Shown: positions 7,817 through 16,649, numbered from the stretch's first letter. The stretch: 64,000 nt of DNA from Pseudobacteriovorax antillogorgiicola (GCA_945865565.1 CAMBEK010000004.1:88714-152713); one strand, 5' to 3'. Numbers and translations: made by a program. Notes: generated from the sequence alone by a model not told the origin.

Positions 7817-9164
7817 GAACTTCTCCTACTGCCATGACAGAGCCACACACCGCCCATGGAAATTCGTCCATGGAATTTGTCGCAGCGAGAGTGTCGCGCA
7901 TCATTCCCACCGCCCCCGCGAAATCATCCGCAAGAGGGAGGAGATCACGATAGCCACTGGGAATTGCCTCCCTGTTCAAGCCACGATCATTTGTAATTTT
8001 AAATAGCACAATGGGGTGCAGCTTTCTCGACAAAACATCAAGTATTCCACCAATATCCTTATCCCTTAGAATGGAGACAATTCCAGGAATCTTGGTGTCT
8101 GGCCCAAACTTTTGGACAAGGGCTTCAACGAATTTTGTTGCGCCATGCGGATTATGGCAAACATCAAATAAAATCTCCCGGGACTGCCCGGAACCAGGGA
8201 CAATTGCGCTCACCTGATGGAACCTGCCACACAATGCCGGTGCCCAAGGCCCGTCCGGATGCGAGAAACGGTCAAAAATAGAATCTAGATCACCGGAACC
8301 TCCCCATGGAACGCCCGATTTGCGACCCTTTGACCAGAAAAACCAGCACGCCGTTGCCGCGGCAACGGCAAAGTTATCCACCAGGTAAGGAGCCGCTCCC
8401 CTGAAAAATTCCGGAAGTCTGGCAGTCATACGGACACCGGCCGCAGGGACGAAATAAAATTGCCCGCCTTCAACTCCGAAATCACGCCCGGCAAGGTAAA
8501 GATCAGCAGACCGTGATTCAGCCGCTGACGCAATCACCCGGAGCGCGTCCTTGTCATCGCGATCGATCGCAGAAAAACCAACAAACACGGGGCGTCCGGG
8601 GTGGATAATTCCAGCCTTTTCGAATGCGATCTGGGGAATGCTGCTACCGAGGTATCCGGTGTGATCCAGGCCAATGCTGGTGATGACACTGGCCTCAGGA
8701 CAGACAATATTCGTCGCATCGAGACGACCGCCAAGTCCGACTTCAAGGACGTTTAAATCTGAATTGCGCTTGCGCCAAACCAAAAACCCGAGAAGCAGCG
8801 ATGCCTCAAAAAAGGAGAGTTCTGCCCAAAGCTCCGGGTCGACTTGTGCAACGAGATCCGGGATCGCGGCCTCTAATTCATTTTCCGTCACAGAACGGTC
8901 CGACATCTGAATCCTCTCCGCGAAAGACAAAAGATGCGGAGAGGTAAACAAGCCACAGCGGAGCCCCCCAAGGGTCAGCAAGCGCCAAAGAAATGCCGAT
9001 GTGGTGCCCTTGCCGTTGGTGCCGGCAACCAGGATGGAAGGCGTTCTGCCTGAAATCCATCCCATCTGTTCATTGGCCAGTTGCACCCTGGCCAATCCTG
9101 GCTTTATCCGGGAAAGGCGCTTGGCAAAGAGGTCTTCAAAACGGAGTGGATTTACGAAACTCAA
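7671..9164 (-). CDS. folC: Bifunctional folylpolyglutamate/dihydrofolate synthase FolC
   Basis: 497 residues. The Mur-ligase-type ATP site VAGTNGKGTTS lies near residue 46, followed by GLFTSPHLLSFAERI and VLEVGLGGRLDATNIV, all hallmarks of FolC. A SIGLDHTGYLG segment and DVCHNPHG (C-terminal domain) complete the family pattern. It adds glutamates to folates, and in most bacteria also makes dihydrofolate, in the cytosol. The start is TTG with no clear ribosome site, four bases after the accD stop, so translation is probably coupled to accD. Its 3' end overlaps lptD by 146 bases in another frame. The C-terminus runs ~50 residues beyond the usual end. Confidence 0.94.
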   Translation of the reverse strand: MSFVNPLRFEDLFAKRLSRIKPGLARVQLANEQMGWISGRTPSILVAGTNGKGTTSAFLWRLLTLGGLRCGLFTSPHLLSFAERIQMSDRSVTENELEAAIPDLVAQVDPELWAELSFFEASLLLGFLVWRKRNSDLNVLEVGLGGRLDATNIVCPEASVITSIGLDHTGYLGSSIPQIAFEKAGIIHPGRPVFVGFSAIDRDDKDALRVIASAAESRSADLYLAGRDFGVEGGQFYFVPAAGVRMTARLPEFFRGAAPYLVDNFAVAAATACWFFWSKGRKSGVPWGGSGDLDSIFDRFSHPDGPWAPALCGRFHQVSAIVPGSGQSREILFDVCHNPHGATKFVEALVQKFGPDTKIPGIVSILRDKDIGGILDVLSRKLHPIVLFKITNDRGLNREAIPSGYRDLLPLADDFAGAVGMMRDTLAATNSMDEFPWAVCGSVMAVGEVLGRIKVANSGARSCTSREVAMDRALRSCLAMRDFDADGVWCGAGSSQV

Positions 9165-9168
9165 ATTT

Positions 9169-10026
9169 TTAGTGCCGGTGGGTGGTCGACGGCAGCAGAA
9201 TGTTCAAGAGCTGGGCAATGGTGACCCTTAAAGAGTCCCTGTGGCAGATCATATCCACCATGCCATGCTCCAACAGAAACTCGGACCGTTGGAAACCTTC
9301 AGGCAACTTTGCACGAATGGTTTGCTGAATCACGCGCGGTCCGGCAAATCCAATAAGGGCTTTCGGCTCTGCAATATTGATGTCCCCCAACATTGCAAAA
9401 CTTGCAGCAACACCGCCCGTCGTCGGATGAGTCAAAACAGAAATGAAAGGCACACCGGCATCACGCATCTTGGCCAACGCTGCACAGGTCTTGGCCATCT
9501 GCATCAGGCTCAAAATCCCTTCTTGCATTCTGGCACCACCAGATGAAGTCACAACCACTGCGGGCTCGCGCTTTTCTGCGGAACGAAGAAACAATCGCGC
9601 CAGTTTTTCACCGACGACAGACCCCATGCTGCCACCCATAAACTCAAAATCAAAGACGCCAAGATGAACCGGACGCCCAGCCAGCAGGCCACGCCCGGTA
9701 ATGATTGCATCATACCGGCCGGTCCGGTTGTGCATGTCGCGCAATCGTTGCCGGTAGGGCTTTGAATCTTTGAACTCAAGTGGATCAGGGCTGCAAAGAG
9801 CCTGGTCAGCCTCTTCGAAGGTATCCGGGTCGAGGAATAACAAAACCCGTTCTTCAGCAGGGAGATAAAAGTGATGATTGCATTTTGGGCAGACATTTAA
9901 GTTGGCGAGAAAGTCCTTTCGGAAAACGATCTCTCCACATTCAGAGCACTTCTCCCACAAGCCGCTGGGTGGATCCTTCTTGAGGCTCTTTGCCAACGGT
10001 GCTTTTTCACGATTCAACCAGGCCAT
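9169..10026 (-). CDS. accD: Acetyl-CoA carboxylase, carboxyltransferase subunit beta
   Basis: 285 residues from the ATG at 10026; a longer frame reaching 10137 adds residues atypical for the family. The N-terminal zinc ribbon is clear (WEKCSECGEIV...NVCPKCNHHF). The crotonase-type carboxyltransferase domain shows GGSMGSVVGEK, SSGGARMQEG and HPTTGGVAASFAMLGD, followed by GPRVIQQTI. With AccA it transfers carboxyl from biotin to acetyl-CoA, the first step of fatty-acid synthesis. The accD-folC order is the same as in many proteobacteria. Upstream is a run of eight G residues on the coding strand, which could be prone to slippage but lies outside the gene. Confidence 0.96.
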   Translation of the reverse strand: MAWLNREKAPLAKSLKKDPPSGLWEKCSECGEIVFRKDFLANLNVCPKCNHHFYLPAEERVLLFLDPDTFEEADQALCSPDPLEFKDSKPYRQRLRDMHNRTGRYDAIITGRGLLAGRPVHLGVFDFEFMGGSMGSVVGEKLARLFLRSAEKREPAVVVTSSGGARMQEGILSLMQMAKTCAALAKMRDAGVPFISVLTHPTTGGVAASFAMLGDINIAEPKALIGFAGPRVIQQTIRAKLPEGFQRSEFLLEHGMVDMICHRDSLRVTIAQLLNILLPSTTHRH

Positions 10027-10243
10027 AGACCGATTACCCCCCCCGACTTCCAAAAAGAAGTTGGCACACGCTAGCAAATGGATTGCACCCGGGTCAATCG
10101 GGTAGGGCAAGAGTTTTTGGGGCTTGCACAACTTCAAACAGTTGGTACACTCCCTACTTAAGAAATCAATTAGTTAAAGCTTTTTGGCATGGCCTGTTCA
10201 ATGAAACAGGTGAAATGAACGTATCCAAGGAAAGGATGCTTCG

Positions 10244-10525
10244 ATGCTTTGTAAGCGCTGCCCTCATCATGTCCGCCACGGCAAGGTCGCCGCTGACGGC
10301 AAGTCGATCGAATTTCAGGACCGCTGCGGACTGAAAATGAAAAGTTCGATAGATCAGGTGTGCCAACATTTTCCGTTCCCCAAAGTCTTTGACTACATCG
10401 AATGTGATGTCTACAAGGCGACGTTTAAGAGCACGGGAATCAAGAATGATGTCGTACCCACATCGGACTTTCTTTACTCGGACAGCTTCCACAGCCAACC
10501 GATTACCGATATGGAACTACTGTAA
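10244..10525 (+). CDS. Small conserved-looking Cys-containing hypothetical protein
   Basis: 93 residues starting with ATG, with AAGGAAAGGA ending eight bases upstream, a good ribosome site. The N-terminus MLCKRCPHH has a CxxC pair followed by histidines. A third cysteine is in DRCGLKM and further ones in VCQHF and IECDV, so a metal site is possible. Domain unknown and no signal peptide. It lies upstream of HU on the same strand and divergent from accD. The minus-strand frame across the same bases lacks a ribosome site and looks like a shadow. Confidence 0.62.
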   Translation: MLCKRCPHHVRHGKVAADGKSIEFQDRCGLKMKSSIDQVCQHFPFPKVFDYIECDVYKATFKSTGIKNDVVPTSDFLYSDSFHSQPITDMELL

Positions 10526-10693
10526 CCCCGCATTTGCGTTGTTGCAGAATCTGGTTGATCCCGGACAACCAGATAGATAGATTCCACATCAAGATTGATT
10601 TTAAAAATCATCGTCACGTTTCATCTTGCGGAAAAATTTTTGCACGGATGTCACGTGGCAGTTTTATGAACCAACACTGAGGGGTAGCAGAGA

Positions 10694-10966
10694 ATGAATC
10701 GCGCTGAACTGATCGAATCGATGGCCAACGAGACCAAGATGACCAAAAGCTCCTGCGAAGCATGGTTGAGCGCCTTCGTCGGAACCGTTGAGAAGAACAT
10801 CAAAAAACCGGACGGCGTGAAGCTGATTGGTTTCGGGACTTTTACCGTTTCCAAGCGCAAAGCCCGCACTGGCCGTAATCCCCAGACCGGTGAATCAATC
10901 AAAATTCCAGCACGCACCGTTCCAGTGTTTCGTCCGGGTAGCGATCTTAAACTGAAGGCCAAGTAG
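10694..10966 (+). CDS. hup: HU-family DNA-binding protein
   Basis: 90 residues, the standard length. The N-terminal helices (MNRAELIESMANETKMTKSS) and the signature GFGTFTVSKRKARTGRNPQT, followed by IKIPARTVPVFRPG, are those of HU/IHF. The arm proline is present in the RNPQTG region. It binds and bends DNA as a dimer in the nucleoid. GAGGGGT precedes the ATG. A GTCATCCTGAG-type hairpin lies just downstream, between this gene and the convergent HD-domain gene. Confidence 0.96.
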   Translation: MNRAELIESMANETKMTKSSCEAWLSAFVGTVEKNIKKPDGVKLIGFGTFTVSKRKARTGRNPQTGESIKIPARTVPVFRPGSDLKLKAK

Positions 10967-10989
10967 CTTTCAGTGCAGGATTCTGCGGT

Positions 10990-11080
10990 TTTGCCTCAGG
11001 TTGACGCGATTGCCCGTCATCCTGAGGCAAAGCCAAAGGTTCCGCCTCGTCGTCATCCTGAGGCAAAGCCGAAGGATCCT
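10990..11080. repeat. GTCATCCTGAG-type repeat, hairpin between convergent genes
   Basis: A 17-base arm at 10990-11006 (TTTGCCTCAGGTTGACG) pairs at 16 of 17 positions with 11015-11031, with an eight-base loop. A second copy, CGTCATCCTGAGGCAAAGCC, lies at 11051-11070 and is followed by GAAGGATCC. The same core recurs at 31340 and 43530. Its position between the ends of two convergent genes suggests it may act as a bidirectional terminator; that is inference. Confidence 0.8.
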
Positions 11081-11083
11081 GTC

Positions 11084-12643
11084 TTATGGTAGTTCCGCCC
11101 GCAACCGGGCACGAACCAGCTCAGGCCACGAAGTTCCATCTTTCGACTTCCCAGAAGGCACATAAAGCCTTGTGATTTGCGCCCTGACTGCGCCCCCGTC
11201 ACCAGTATTCAGCGTGAAAAAATCCTCGATCGGATAAACTCGCGGTACCTGGCGGTCGTCTTTTTTGATCAATCGTAGTTTGAAAAGCGAAGGCTCGTCT
11301 TTTGACCCGCGTGGACGGAAGCGCGTCAACGAATTCGCACTGGAAATACGCTCAACGGGACAGCCTGCCCTGGCGATGATGTCTTCTGCCTGCGCCATCA
11401 TCCCCTCACCCGCCGAGCGGTCATCCTGTCCGCTGATTTCGAACACACGCTTCCAGATTCGCCGGTTGAGCAGCAGGTCATCCAAGGTCGCCGTGAAATC
11501 GGCGAGTTGGTCTGGCTTTTTACCCAATCGCGATTTTGCAGCATCAAGCAACGCACCGTAAATGCTGTGCTCGTCAATACGGGCGTAAAGTTCTGGATCT
11601 GCAGGCAAGGTCCACCCGGGAATATGACGAAACAGGTGCTTGATCATCGCCTCGGCTGCAACGGCAGTTTTGTGAAAGTAAAGCTGCAAGTACATCGAGT
11701 GCCGTGCACGCAGATAATCCTCGAAGGCCGCCATCCCGGAAAACTGAATCGCCAAATGCACCGATTGTTCCTTGGGGTCAAAGTACATGCCCAAAGAATT
11801 CAGGATCCGGCTTTCATCAAATATCCCGTACACAACTCCGCACTCACGGGAATCGCGCAGCAAATAGTCCATGCGATCCACGTCGAATTCACCAGAGATC
11901 AGCTCATGGCAGAAACGATAGGCCCCAAATCGCCAAAGGGGCGAACCTTCAACCGGCGGAATGTCGGGGGACATAATCGAAGCAATATCTTGCGGTTCGA
12001 TTTTCATGACTTCAGGATTCTCAGCGTAAACATCGCGAAACAGGCGTTCGAGCATGAGCAGGGTAAAAATCTCATGACGCACCGGCAGTTTAGCTGGATC
12101 CTTGCCAGCCTTGCCAAGGGCCTCGACATTCTGTTTCAACCAGCGGTCCAACCAGACCGGACGTGGGTTGGAAGATTCTTGAACGGTCTTCCAAGAGGGG
12201 AGAAATGCCTCTCCCGAATGGGAAAAAGGTGGATGACCAAGGTCGTGAAGAAGTGCAGCCAGTCGCAAGGCTTGCAGCGTATAAGACGATCCAAAAAATT
12301 CATCAACCATGTCAAATGTCGGCGAAAGCAATCCGTGACCGCCACTGCTGCGGATTTCCCGATCAGGGTAGTCGCTGAATTGACGCGCCCCGGATGCAAG
12401 GCGTTTTTGATTGGCCCAAAGTTTTTCCCACGCAACACCAGCCAGATGCATCACGCCAAGTGAGTGCTCAAATCGCGAATGGGATGCCCCAGGAAAGACA
12501 TACTGCAAGAACGCCAGTTGTTTGATGCGCCGCAAACGCTGCACATACGGGTGGGAAAGCACCCGGTCTTCGAGGTCAGAAACATCAATCGTGCCGTGAA
12601 CGTTTTCCCGGATTCGACGGACAATCGGAAGTTGAATGGACAC
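11084..12643 (-). CDS. HD-superfamily phosphohydrolase (dGTPase-like)
   Basis: 519 residues with a GTG start and GGAGGGT seven bases upstream. The metal-binding pattern is complete: HSRFEHSLGVMHLAG near residue 55, then LAALLHDLGHPPFSHSGE (the HD pair), and later DVDRMDYLLRDSRECGVVYG. This is the COG1078/YwfO type, related to dGTP triphosphohydrolases and SAMHD1, which hydrolyse nucleotides in the cytosol. The exact substrate cannot be read from sequence. The C-terminal ~200 residues are variable, as usual for the family. It lies 15 bases from the DHODH-like gene upstream on the same strand, so the two are probably co-transcribed. Confidence 0.9.
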   Translation of the reverse strand: MSIQLPIVRRIRENVHGTIDVSDLEDRVLSHPYVQRLRRIKQLAFLQYVFPGASHSRFEHSLGVMHLAGVAWEKLWANQKRLASGARQFSDYPDREIRSSGGHGLLSPTFDMVDEFFGSSYTLQALRLAALLHDLGHPPFSHSGEAFLPSWKTVQESSNPRPVWLDRWLKQNVEALGKAGKDPAKLPVRHEIFTLLMLERLFRDVYAENPEVMKIEPQDIASIMSPDIPPVEGSPLWRFGAYRFCHELISGEFDVDRMDYLLRDSRECGVVYGIFDESRILNSLGMYFDPKEQSVHLAIQFSGMAAFEDYLRARHSMYLQLYFHKTAVAAEAMIKHLFRHIPGWTLPADPELYARIDEHSIYGALLDAAKSRLGKKPDQLADFTATLDDLLLNRRIWKRVFEISGQDDRSAGEGMMAQAEDIIARAGCPVERISSANSLTRFRPRGSKDEPSLFKLRLIKKDDRQVPRVYPIEDFFTLNTGDGGAVRAQITRLYVPSGKSKDGTSWPELVRARLRAELP

Positions 12644-12658
12644 TGGCGATACCCTCCA

Positions 12659-13798
12659 TCAGGGACTGTAAAAGGCCCCGACACATTCACTTATATGCGT
12701 CGCCCCAAAACGCCTCATCTCGGCGTGCAGCTCTGTCCGGATTGATTTCGCAGCCGTGGGCCCGCGCAACCACAGGGCCGTCATGATTTCCACTGCCGTT
12801 GCGCCCCTCAGAATCTTCTGAAAGGCCTCTTCGCCGCTGGTGACCCCACCTGATCCAATCATGGGCAACGCCCCCTTGTGAACAGCCCACGCCCATTCGA
12901 GCAATTGATTGGTCGCCGACAAGGCTTGCGATCCTGAAACAACCGCTGGCTCCGGCCACGATACATTACGCGAAGAACCGACGATGATTCCCTGATATCC
13001 CAACTCCGCGATGGTTTCGACCATGTTCTGGAAAACGTGTAGTCCGCAACCTGGGGCCAACTTGACCCAGACCGGAAAACCTTGCAGCAGCGCTGCCTCC
13101 GAGGCCAAAGCCTCCAGAACCGCAAGGATCATTGCCGCCTGAACGGCACTAGCCTGATCGGCACGGGGAAGCCCCCACGACAGGACCACTGGAAGTCGCC
13201 TGCGGGATGTTTGACCGGACAGTTCGGATGACCTGCGCTGAATGAGCCGTTGAAATGCGGCCAGGACTCGGGCCACAGCCCGGACTGGACCCTCGTGCAA
13301 CGGCACTTCGATGTTGATTGCCAACGGACGCGACCCAGAGAACGCCCCAGAAAATGCCGTGACGCGCCCAATCACCTGGTCCAGGGTCGCGCCCCCACAT
13401 GGCCATGATGCTAAATCCGCCTTGCCTGCAGGTATCCGGCCCAAAACAATCCCCCGCCCAGTCCTGTCTCCGATCGCCGGAATGCCGCAGCAATCGTCCG
13501 ACAGTTGGATGGACCCCACTTCCGCAAAGGATAAACCCATTGGACCTAAGGCGCGCAGCCGCGCACCATCTCGCTCAAAGCCGGCCCCAAGACCGACCGG
13601 ATGGGCCAATTTTCCGAAGCCAGGAAGATCTACCGACAGGGCATGATCCAACAACGAAACGGGAGACTCAAAGGAATCAGCAAAGCCGGATGCCGCCACC
13701 ATGGCCGAAAGGCTGGCTTGACGCGACCATTCTGGCGGCAACAACCGGAAAAGTGCCGGGCCGGCAGAACTCCATTGCAGTTTTACGGGATCATTCAT
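12659..13798 (-). CDS. Dihydroorotate-dehydrogenase-like flavoprotein, catalytic motif lost
   Basis: 379 residues from the ATG at 13798, chosen for the GGGGGA site upstream and because it leaves room for the divergent gene. The class 2 DHODH fold is visible: HPVGLGAGFERDGARL, GLSFAEVGSI, VWVKLAPG, and GSGGVTSGEEAFQKILRGA for the FMN phosphate. The substrate loop, usually INISSPNT with the catalytic serine, reads INIEVPLH at ~161-168. The NRMGFNN-type motif is absent, and the TNTT orotate loop reads VGSSRN. It probably keeps a flavin site but not orotate chemistry. The true substrate is unknown. It is not likely to be the cell's PyrD. Confidence 0.75.
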   Translation of the reverse strand: MNDPVKLQWSSAGPALFRLLPPEWSRQASLSAMVAASGFADSFESPVSLLDHALSVDLPGFGKLAHPVGLGAGFERDGARLRALGPMGLSFAEVGSIQLSDDCCGIPAIGDRTGRGIVLGRIPAGKADLASWPCGGATLDQVIGRVTAFSGAFSGSRPLAINIEVPLHEGPVRAVARVLAAFQRLIQRRSSELSGQTSRRRLPVVLSWGLPRADQASAVQAAMILAVLEALASEAALLQGFPVWVKLAPGCGLHVFQNMVETIAELGYQGIIVGSSRNVSWPEPAVVSGSQALSATNQLLEWAWAVHKGALPMIGSGGVTSGEEAFQKILRGATAVEIMTALWLRGPTAAKSIRTELHAEMRRFGATHISECVGAFYSP

Positions 13799-13901
13799 GC
13801 CGGTCCCCCCATCAATCTGCGCAATTGCGCCAAGGAACGTGTATGATGATTCTACGCCGATTATTTTATGAAAGTCACAACCCGACCAGCGGAGATCTAC
13901 A

Positions 13902-16217
13902 ATGATCATCACTGCGATCAAATACCGCTCGAATGGAAATCAAGACCCCGAAGTGTTTCGCTTCACGGGTGGAACTGCAGGCCTGCGCCATGCAGTTTGT
14001 TTCCAAACGGCAAATGACATTTCCAAGGAAAAAGCCAATGCAGCCCTCGCGATGGTGCTTAATGGCATTCCCTCAAACCTGATTTCGGATGCCGCCATCC
14101 AGATCGCTGACAGTGCTGGCGATACTTGGGTGATGACTCGCGGGACCCAGGGCTTCGCGGTTTCCAAAAACGGTGAAAGCCTGACTCGCGAGCAAATCAG
14201 GACATCCCTTATTTCAGCCTTGCTGGACTTGGATCTTGCTGGTGGAAACGGCAGCAATCCAGACGGCGAACACATCGCCGCCATCCTGGACGTGAGGCGC
14301 GGGCCGAATGGCCGCCCAAGCCTTTCTCCATGGTCTGCCGTTGATCATCGCCAGACCCCGGCAATGGACAAGCCAGCGTCCATAAAAGGACTGCCGGACT
14401 TCAAAAATTTTGTCGAAGGCTCAATGAAGGTGGCGAGTTCGAAAATCGCATCGGTTCTTGGGGCGGCAATCATCGACTTGGCCGCAGAAGATCCGGCTGT
14501 GCTTCAGAGGCTGATCGACGATGTGGAACCCCTGACAAGGGAAGCCCGTGCCATTCAAGAACAACTGAAAAACATTGAAACACCGGGTTCATTCTCTCGC
14601 GACGAACAACGCCGCCTTGAACATCTGATCCCGGAGATTGAACTGATCGACAAGATCAAAGCCCTGGCCTTGCCCCTCCTGGACCCAGCGGAAGGCATCA
14701 GCGCAATCCAAGACCGCCTGCGCGCGCTCGACCACGAACTGACCCTGCGTCTATCGAGTTTTGGCGTTCAAAAATCTCCGAACTTGTTGCACTCTCTTTT
14801 AAATCGCGAGTGGCGCAAGGCGCTTGGTTGCCTTGCCCGTTATCAAGCGACCAAAGCCCTGCAGGAACAGTGGGCCGCAATTCTGGGATCGACCCGGGAC
14901 GAATTGGACCCGCTGATCACGGAACACATCCACTCCGTCGATCAATCAATCCGCCGCGACGATGAACTTTCCGCTGAACTCGAGGCCAGCATCCAGATGC
15001 TGCGCCTGAAAATGTCTCCTGCTCCATCTTCTCTGATGCAATATCATTCCCCGGTTCACGCCCAAATCACCCGCGAGCAGTCGCCCCAAACATGGTTCGA
15101 CAAGCTCAAGGACTCCATCCACGGGAGCACCCAGCCTTCACAAACGCAAGCACCGGTCCGGGCCGCGGAATTCCCGCCCCGGATTTTTGTTGAAATGCTT
15201 GAAACCACTCAAGCTACTTTGGAATCAACAACAAAACGCCTCGAAGTCATGCAAAATCACGTTGCTGCGATTCGTTCCGATATAGACAGCCAGCGGGACG
15301 GCCTCGCCGGCGCAATGGCGCGCCTTGAAAAAGAATGCGCAACGGCACATGCAGAGTGGCTTGAAATGGCTCACCTGACAGGACTCGGATCCGAAGGCGC
15401 AGACTTCCGTGTTGAACAGCTCGTTGAACTTCTGTTGAACCGGATTGAACTGATCAAACTCGAAGAGGAAAAAGAAGAACTCCGCGAAAAAATGCGGGAC
15501 CGCCTCGCGCGCTTTGAAACGCTGGAACGGCTGATCATCGAATGGCGTCAACTGACCAACAGCCAGAAGGCAGCAGACCTGTCTCACCCTGGAATAATCC
15601 TGGGCGAGGCCCGCTCGATTATCCGCTACCGCGAGGAAAAGCAGCGCGTGGTAGCCCGTCTTTCCCAAGTCCGTGAACGCAGTAAATCGATGGCCCAGAA
15701 ACTGGCGCACCTCGACGAACGCGCCAAAAACTTGAACACCGCTTGGGAAAAAACCCTGAAAGATTTGCGACTGCCTGCCGTGACCACGACGGATCCGCGA
15801 TGGGACGAAGCCCTGGCGGCCGCGAAAAGGCTGCAAACGATGACCGTGGTGATCGCCGACTTCAACGACTTCAATTCAACGTCCGCGATGTCCCGCAAGG
15901 CTTTGAATGACCGGGCACTGGATGAAGCCGCCCATGAATTCGCCCAGGGAAAGCCGGTGCACATCTACAACTGGCAGATTGCCTCGTCCAATCATGTCGA
16001 ACGCGAAGACTTTATCAAATTTATCCAAGAGCAGGGATCAGGTTCCTTGCTCTTGATCCTTTGTTCAGATCCGGAGCTAGCCCGTGAGATGCATCTTCAT
16101 GGCTCGGGAAGATCCATTGAAGTTCGTCCGACACCAATGCGCTCACCATCAGAGCCAAAACTTCTAAATACAAAAGCTCGTCAGGCACTCGCTGCATTGA
16201 CGAACACACGCAAGTAA
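13902..16217 (+). CDS. Large coiled-coil protein, possibly degenerate AAA/SMC-like
   Basis: 771 residues starting with ATG (MIITAIKYRSNG). Most of residues ~190-660 is charged heptad-like helix (for example RLEVMQNHVAAIRSDIDSQ and EEEKEELREKMRDRLARFE). The N-terminal ~100 residues resemble the head of coiled-coil ATPases of the YhaN/SMC kind in rhythm, but there is no Walker A motif. The C-terminal part (VHIYNWQIASSNHVEREDF, then SGSLLLILCSDPEL) recalls a Walker-B-like region without the acidic pair. It is divergent from the DHODH-like gene with ~100 bases between starts. Cytoplasmic, with no signal or membrane segment. The ATPase ancestry is speculation. Confidence 0.6.
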   Translation: MIITAIKYRSNGNQDPEVFRFTGGTAGLRHAVCFQTANDISKEKANAALAMVLNGIPSNLISDAAIQIADSAGDTWVMTRGTQGFAVSKNGESLTREQIRTSLISALLDLDLAGGNGSNPDGEHIAAILDVRRGPNGRPSLSPWSAVDHRQTPAMDKPASIKGLPDFKNFVEGSMKVASSKIASVLGAAIIDLAAEDPAVLQRLIDDVEPLTREARAIQEQLKNIETPGSFSRDEQRRLEHLIPEIELIDKIKALALPLLDPAEGISAIQDRLRALDHELTLRLSSFGVQKSPNLLHSLLNREWRKALGCLARYQATKALQEQWAAILGSTRDELDPLITEHIHSVDQSIRRDDELSAELEASIQMLRLKMSPAPSSLMQYHSPVHAQITREQSPQTWFDKLKDSIHGSTQPSQTQAPVRAAEFPPRIFVEMLETTQATLESTTKRLEVMQNHVAAIRSDIDSQRDGLAGAMARLEKECATAHAEWLEMAHLTGLGSEGADFRVEQLVELLLNRIELIKLEEEKEELREKMRDRLARFETLERLIIEWRQLTNSQKAADLSHPGIILGEARSIIRYREEKQRVVARLSQVRERSKSMAQKLAHLDERAKNLNTAWEKTLKDLRLPAVTTTDPRWDEALAAAKRLQTMTVVIADFNDFNSTSAMSRKALNDRALDEAAHEFAQGKPVHIYNWQIASSNHVEREDFIKFIQEQGSGSLLLILCSDPELAREMHLHGSGRSIEVRPTPMRSPSEPKLLNTKARQALAALTNTRK

Positions 16218-16223
16218 TGAGTT

Positions 16224-16250
16224 TTGATTTCACGAATCGTGTGATATTAT
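16224..16250 (+). promoter_or_regulatory. Possible sigma-70-type promoter for the lysine-rich gene
   Basis: TTGATT at 16224-16229 and TATTAT at 16245-16250 are separated by 15 bases, slightly short. The spacer holds the near-palindrome CACGAATCGTG. The site lies ~50 bases before the lysine-rich gene. Confidence 0.35.
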
Positions 16251-16300
16251 TTTTTAATCGGTATCTAAAACTGAGCGGATCATTTCAAGGAGGAAGGTCC

Positions 16301-16576
16301 ATGTTAGGTAATCATGACGTTCATCAAGTGGTAGAGGCGGCTGCACCGGCCAAGAAGAAGAAGAAAAAGAAGAAGGCAGCGAAAAAGACTGCCACCAAGA
16401 AGCCTGCTGCCAAAAAAGGCAAGAAGCCTGCTGCTAAAAAAGGCAAAAAGGCTGCTGCAAAGAAGGGCAAGAAGAAGGCTGCCAAAAAAGGCAAGAAAAA
16501 GGCCGCTAAAAAGGCGACCAAGAAAAAAGCCACCAAGAAGAAGGCCAAGAAGGCCGTTCGCCGCAAGAAAAAGTAA
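16301..16576 (+). CDS. Lysine/alanine-rich histone H1-like protein
   Basis: 91 residues from the ATG at 16301, preceded by AAGGAGGAAGG. After a short acidic-neutral head (MLGNHDVHQVVEAAAPA) nearly every residue is Lys or Ala, in repeats such as KKAAKKG and KKPAAKKG. This matches the histone H1-like or AlgP/Hc1 tails that bind DNA without sequence preference. No globular domain is present, so it is all tail. It is probably a nucleoid-condensing protein; binding to RNA or another polyanion is an alternative. It is flanked by its own candidate promoter and a strong terminator, so it is expressed alone. Repeat length is likely to vary between strains. Confidence 0.8.
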   Translation: MLGNHDVHQVVEAAAPAKKKKKKKKAAKKTATKKPAAKKGKKPAAKKGKKAAAKKGKKKAAKKGKKKAAKKATKKKATKKKAKKAVRRKKK

Positions 16577-16614
16577 TTGGGGCGGGCAGTTATCTGCCCA
16601 TCAAGCCGCAATTC

Positions 16615-16649
16615 AAACCACGATCCAGGACGGATCGTGGTTTTTTTTT
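16615..16649 (+). terminator. Rho-independent terminator
   Basis: A perfect stem CCACGATCC / GGATCGTGG with a five-base AGGAC loop (16618-16640) is followed by nine T residues. Three A-T pairs can extend the stem. It ends the lysine-rich gene. Confidence 0.92.

Noticed and set aside
10166-10498. 110-residue minus-strand frame between accD and HU
   Set aside because: The plus-strand gene 10244-10525 across it has a good ribosome site and a CxxC start; the minus frame has neither.
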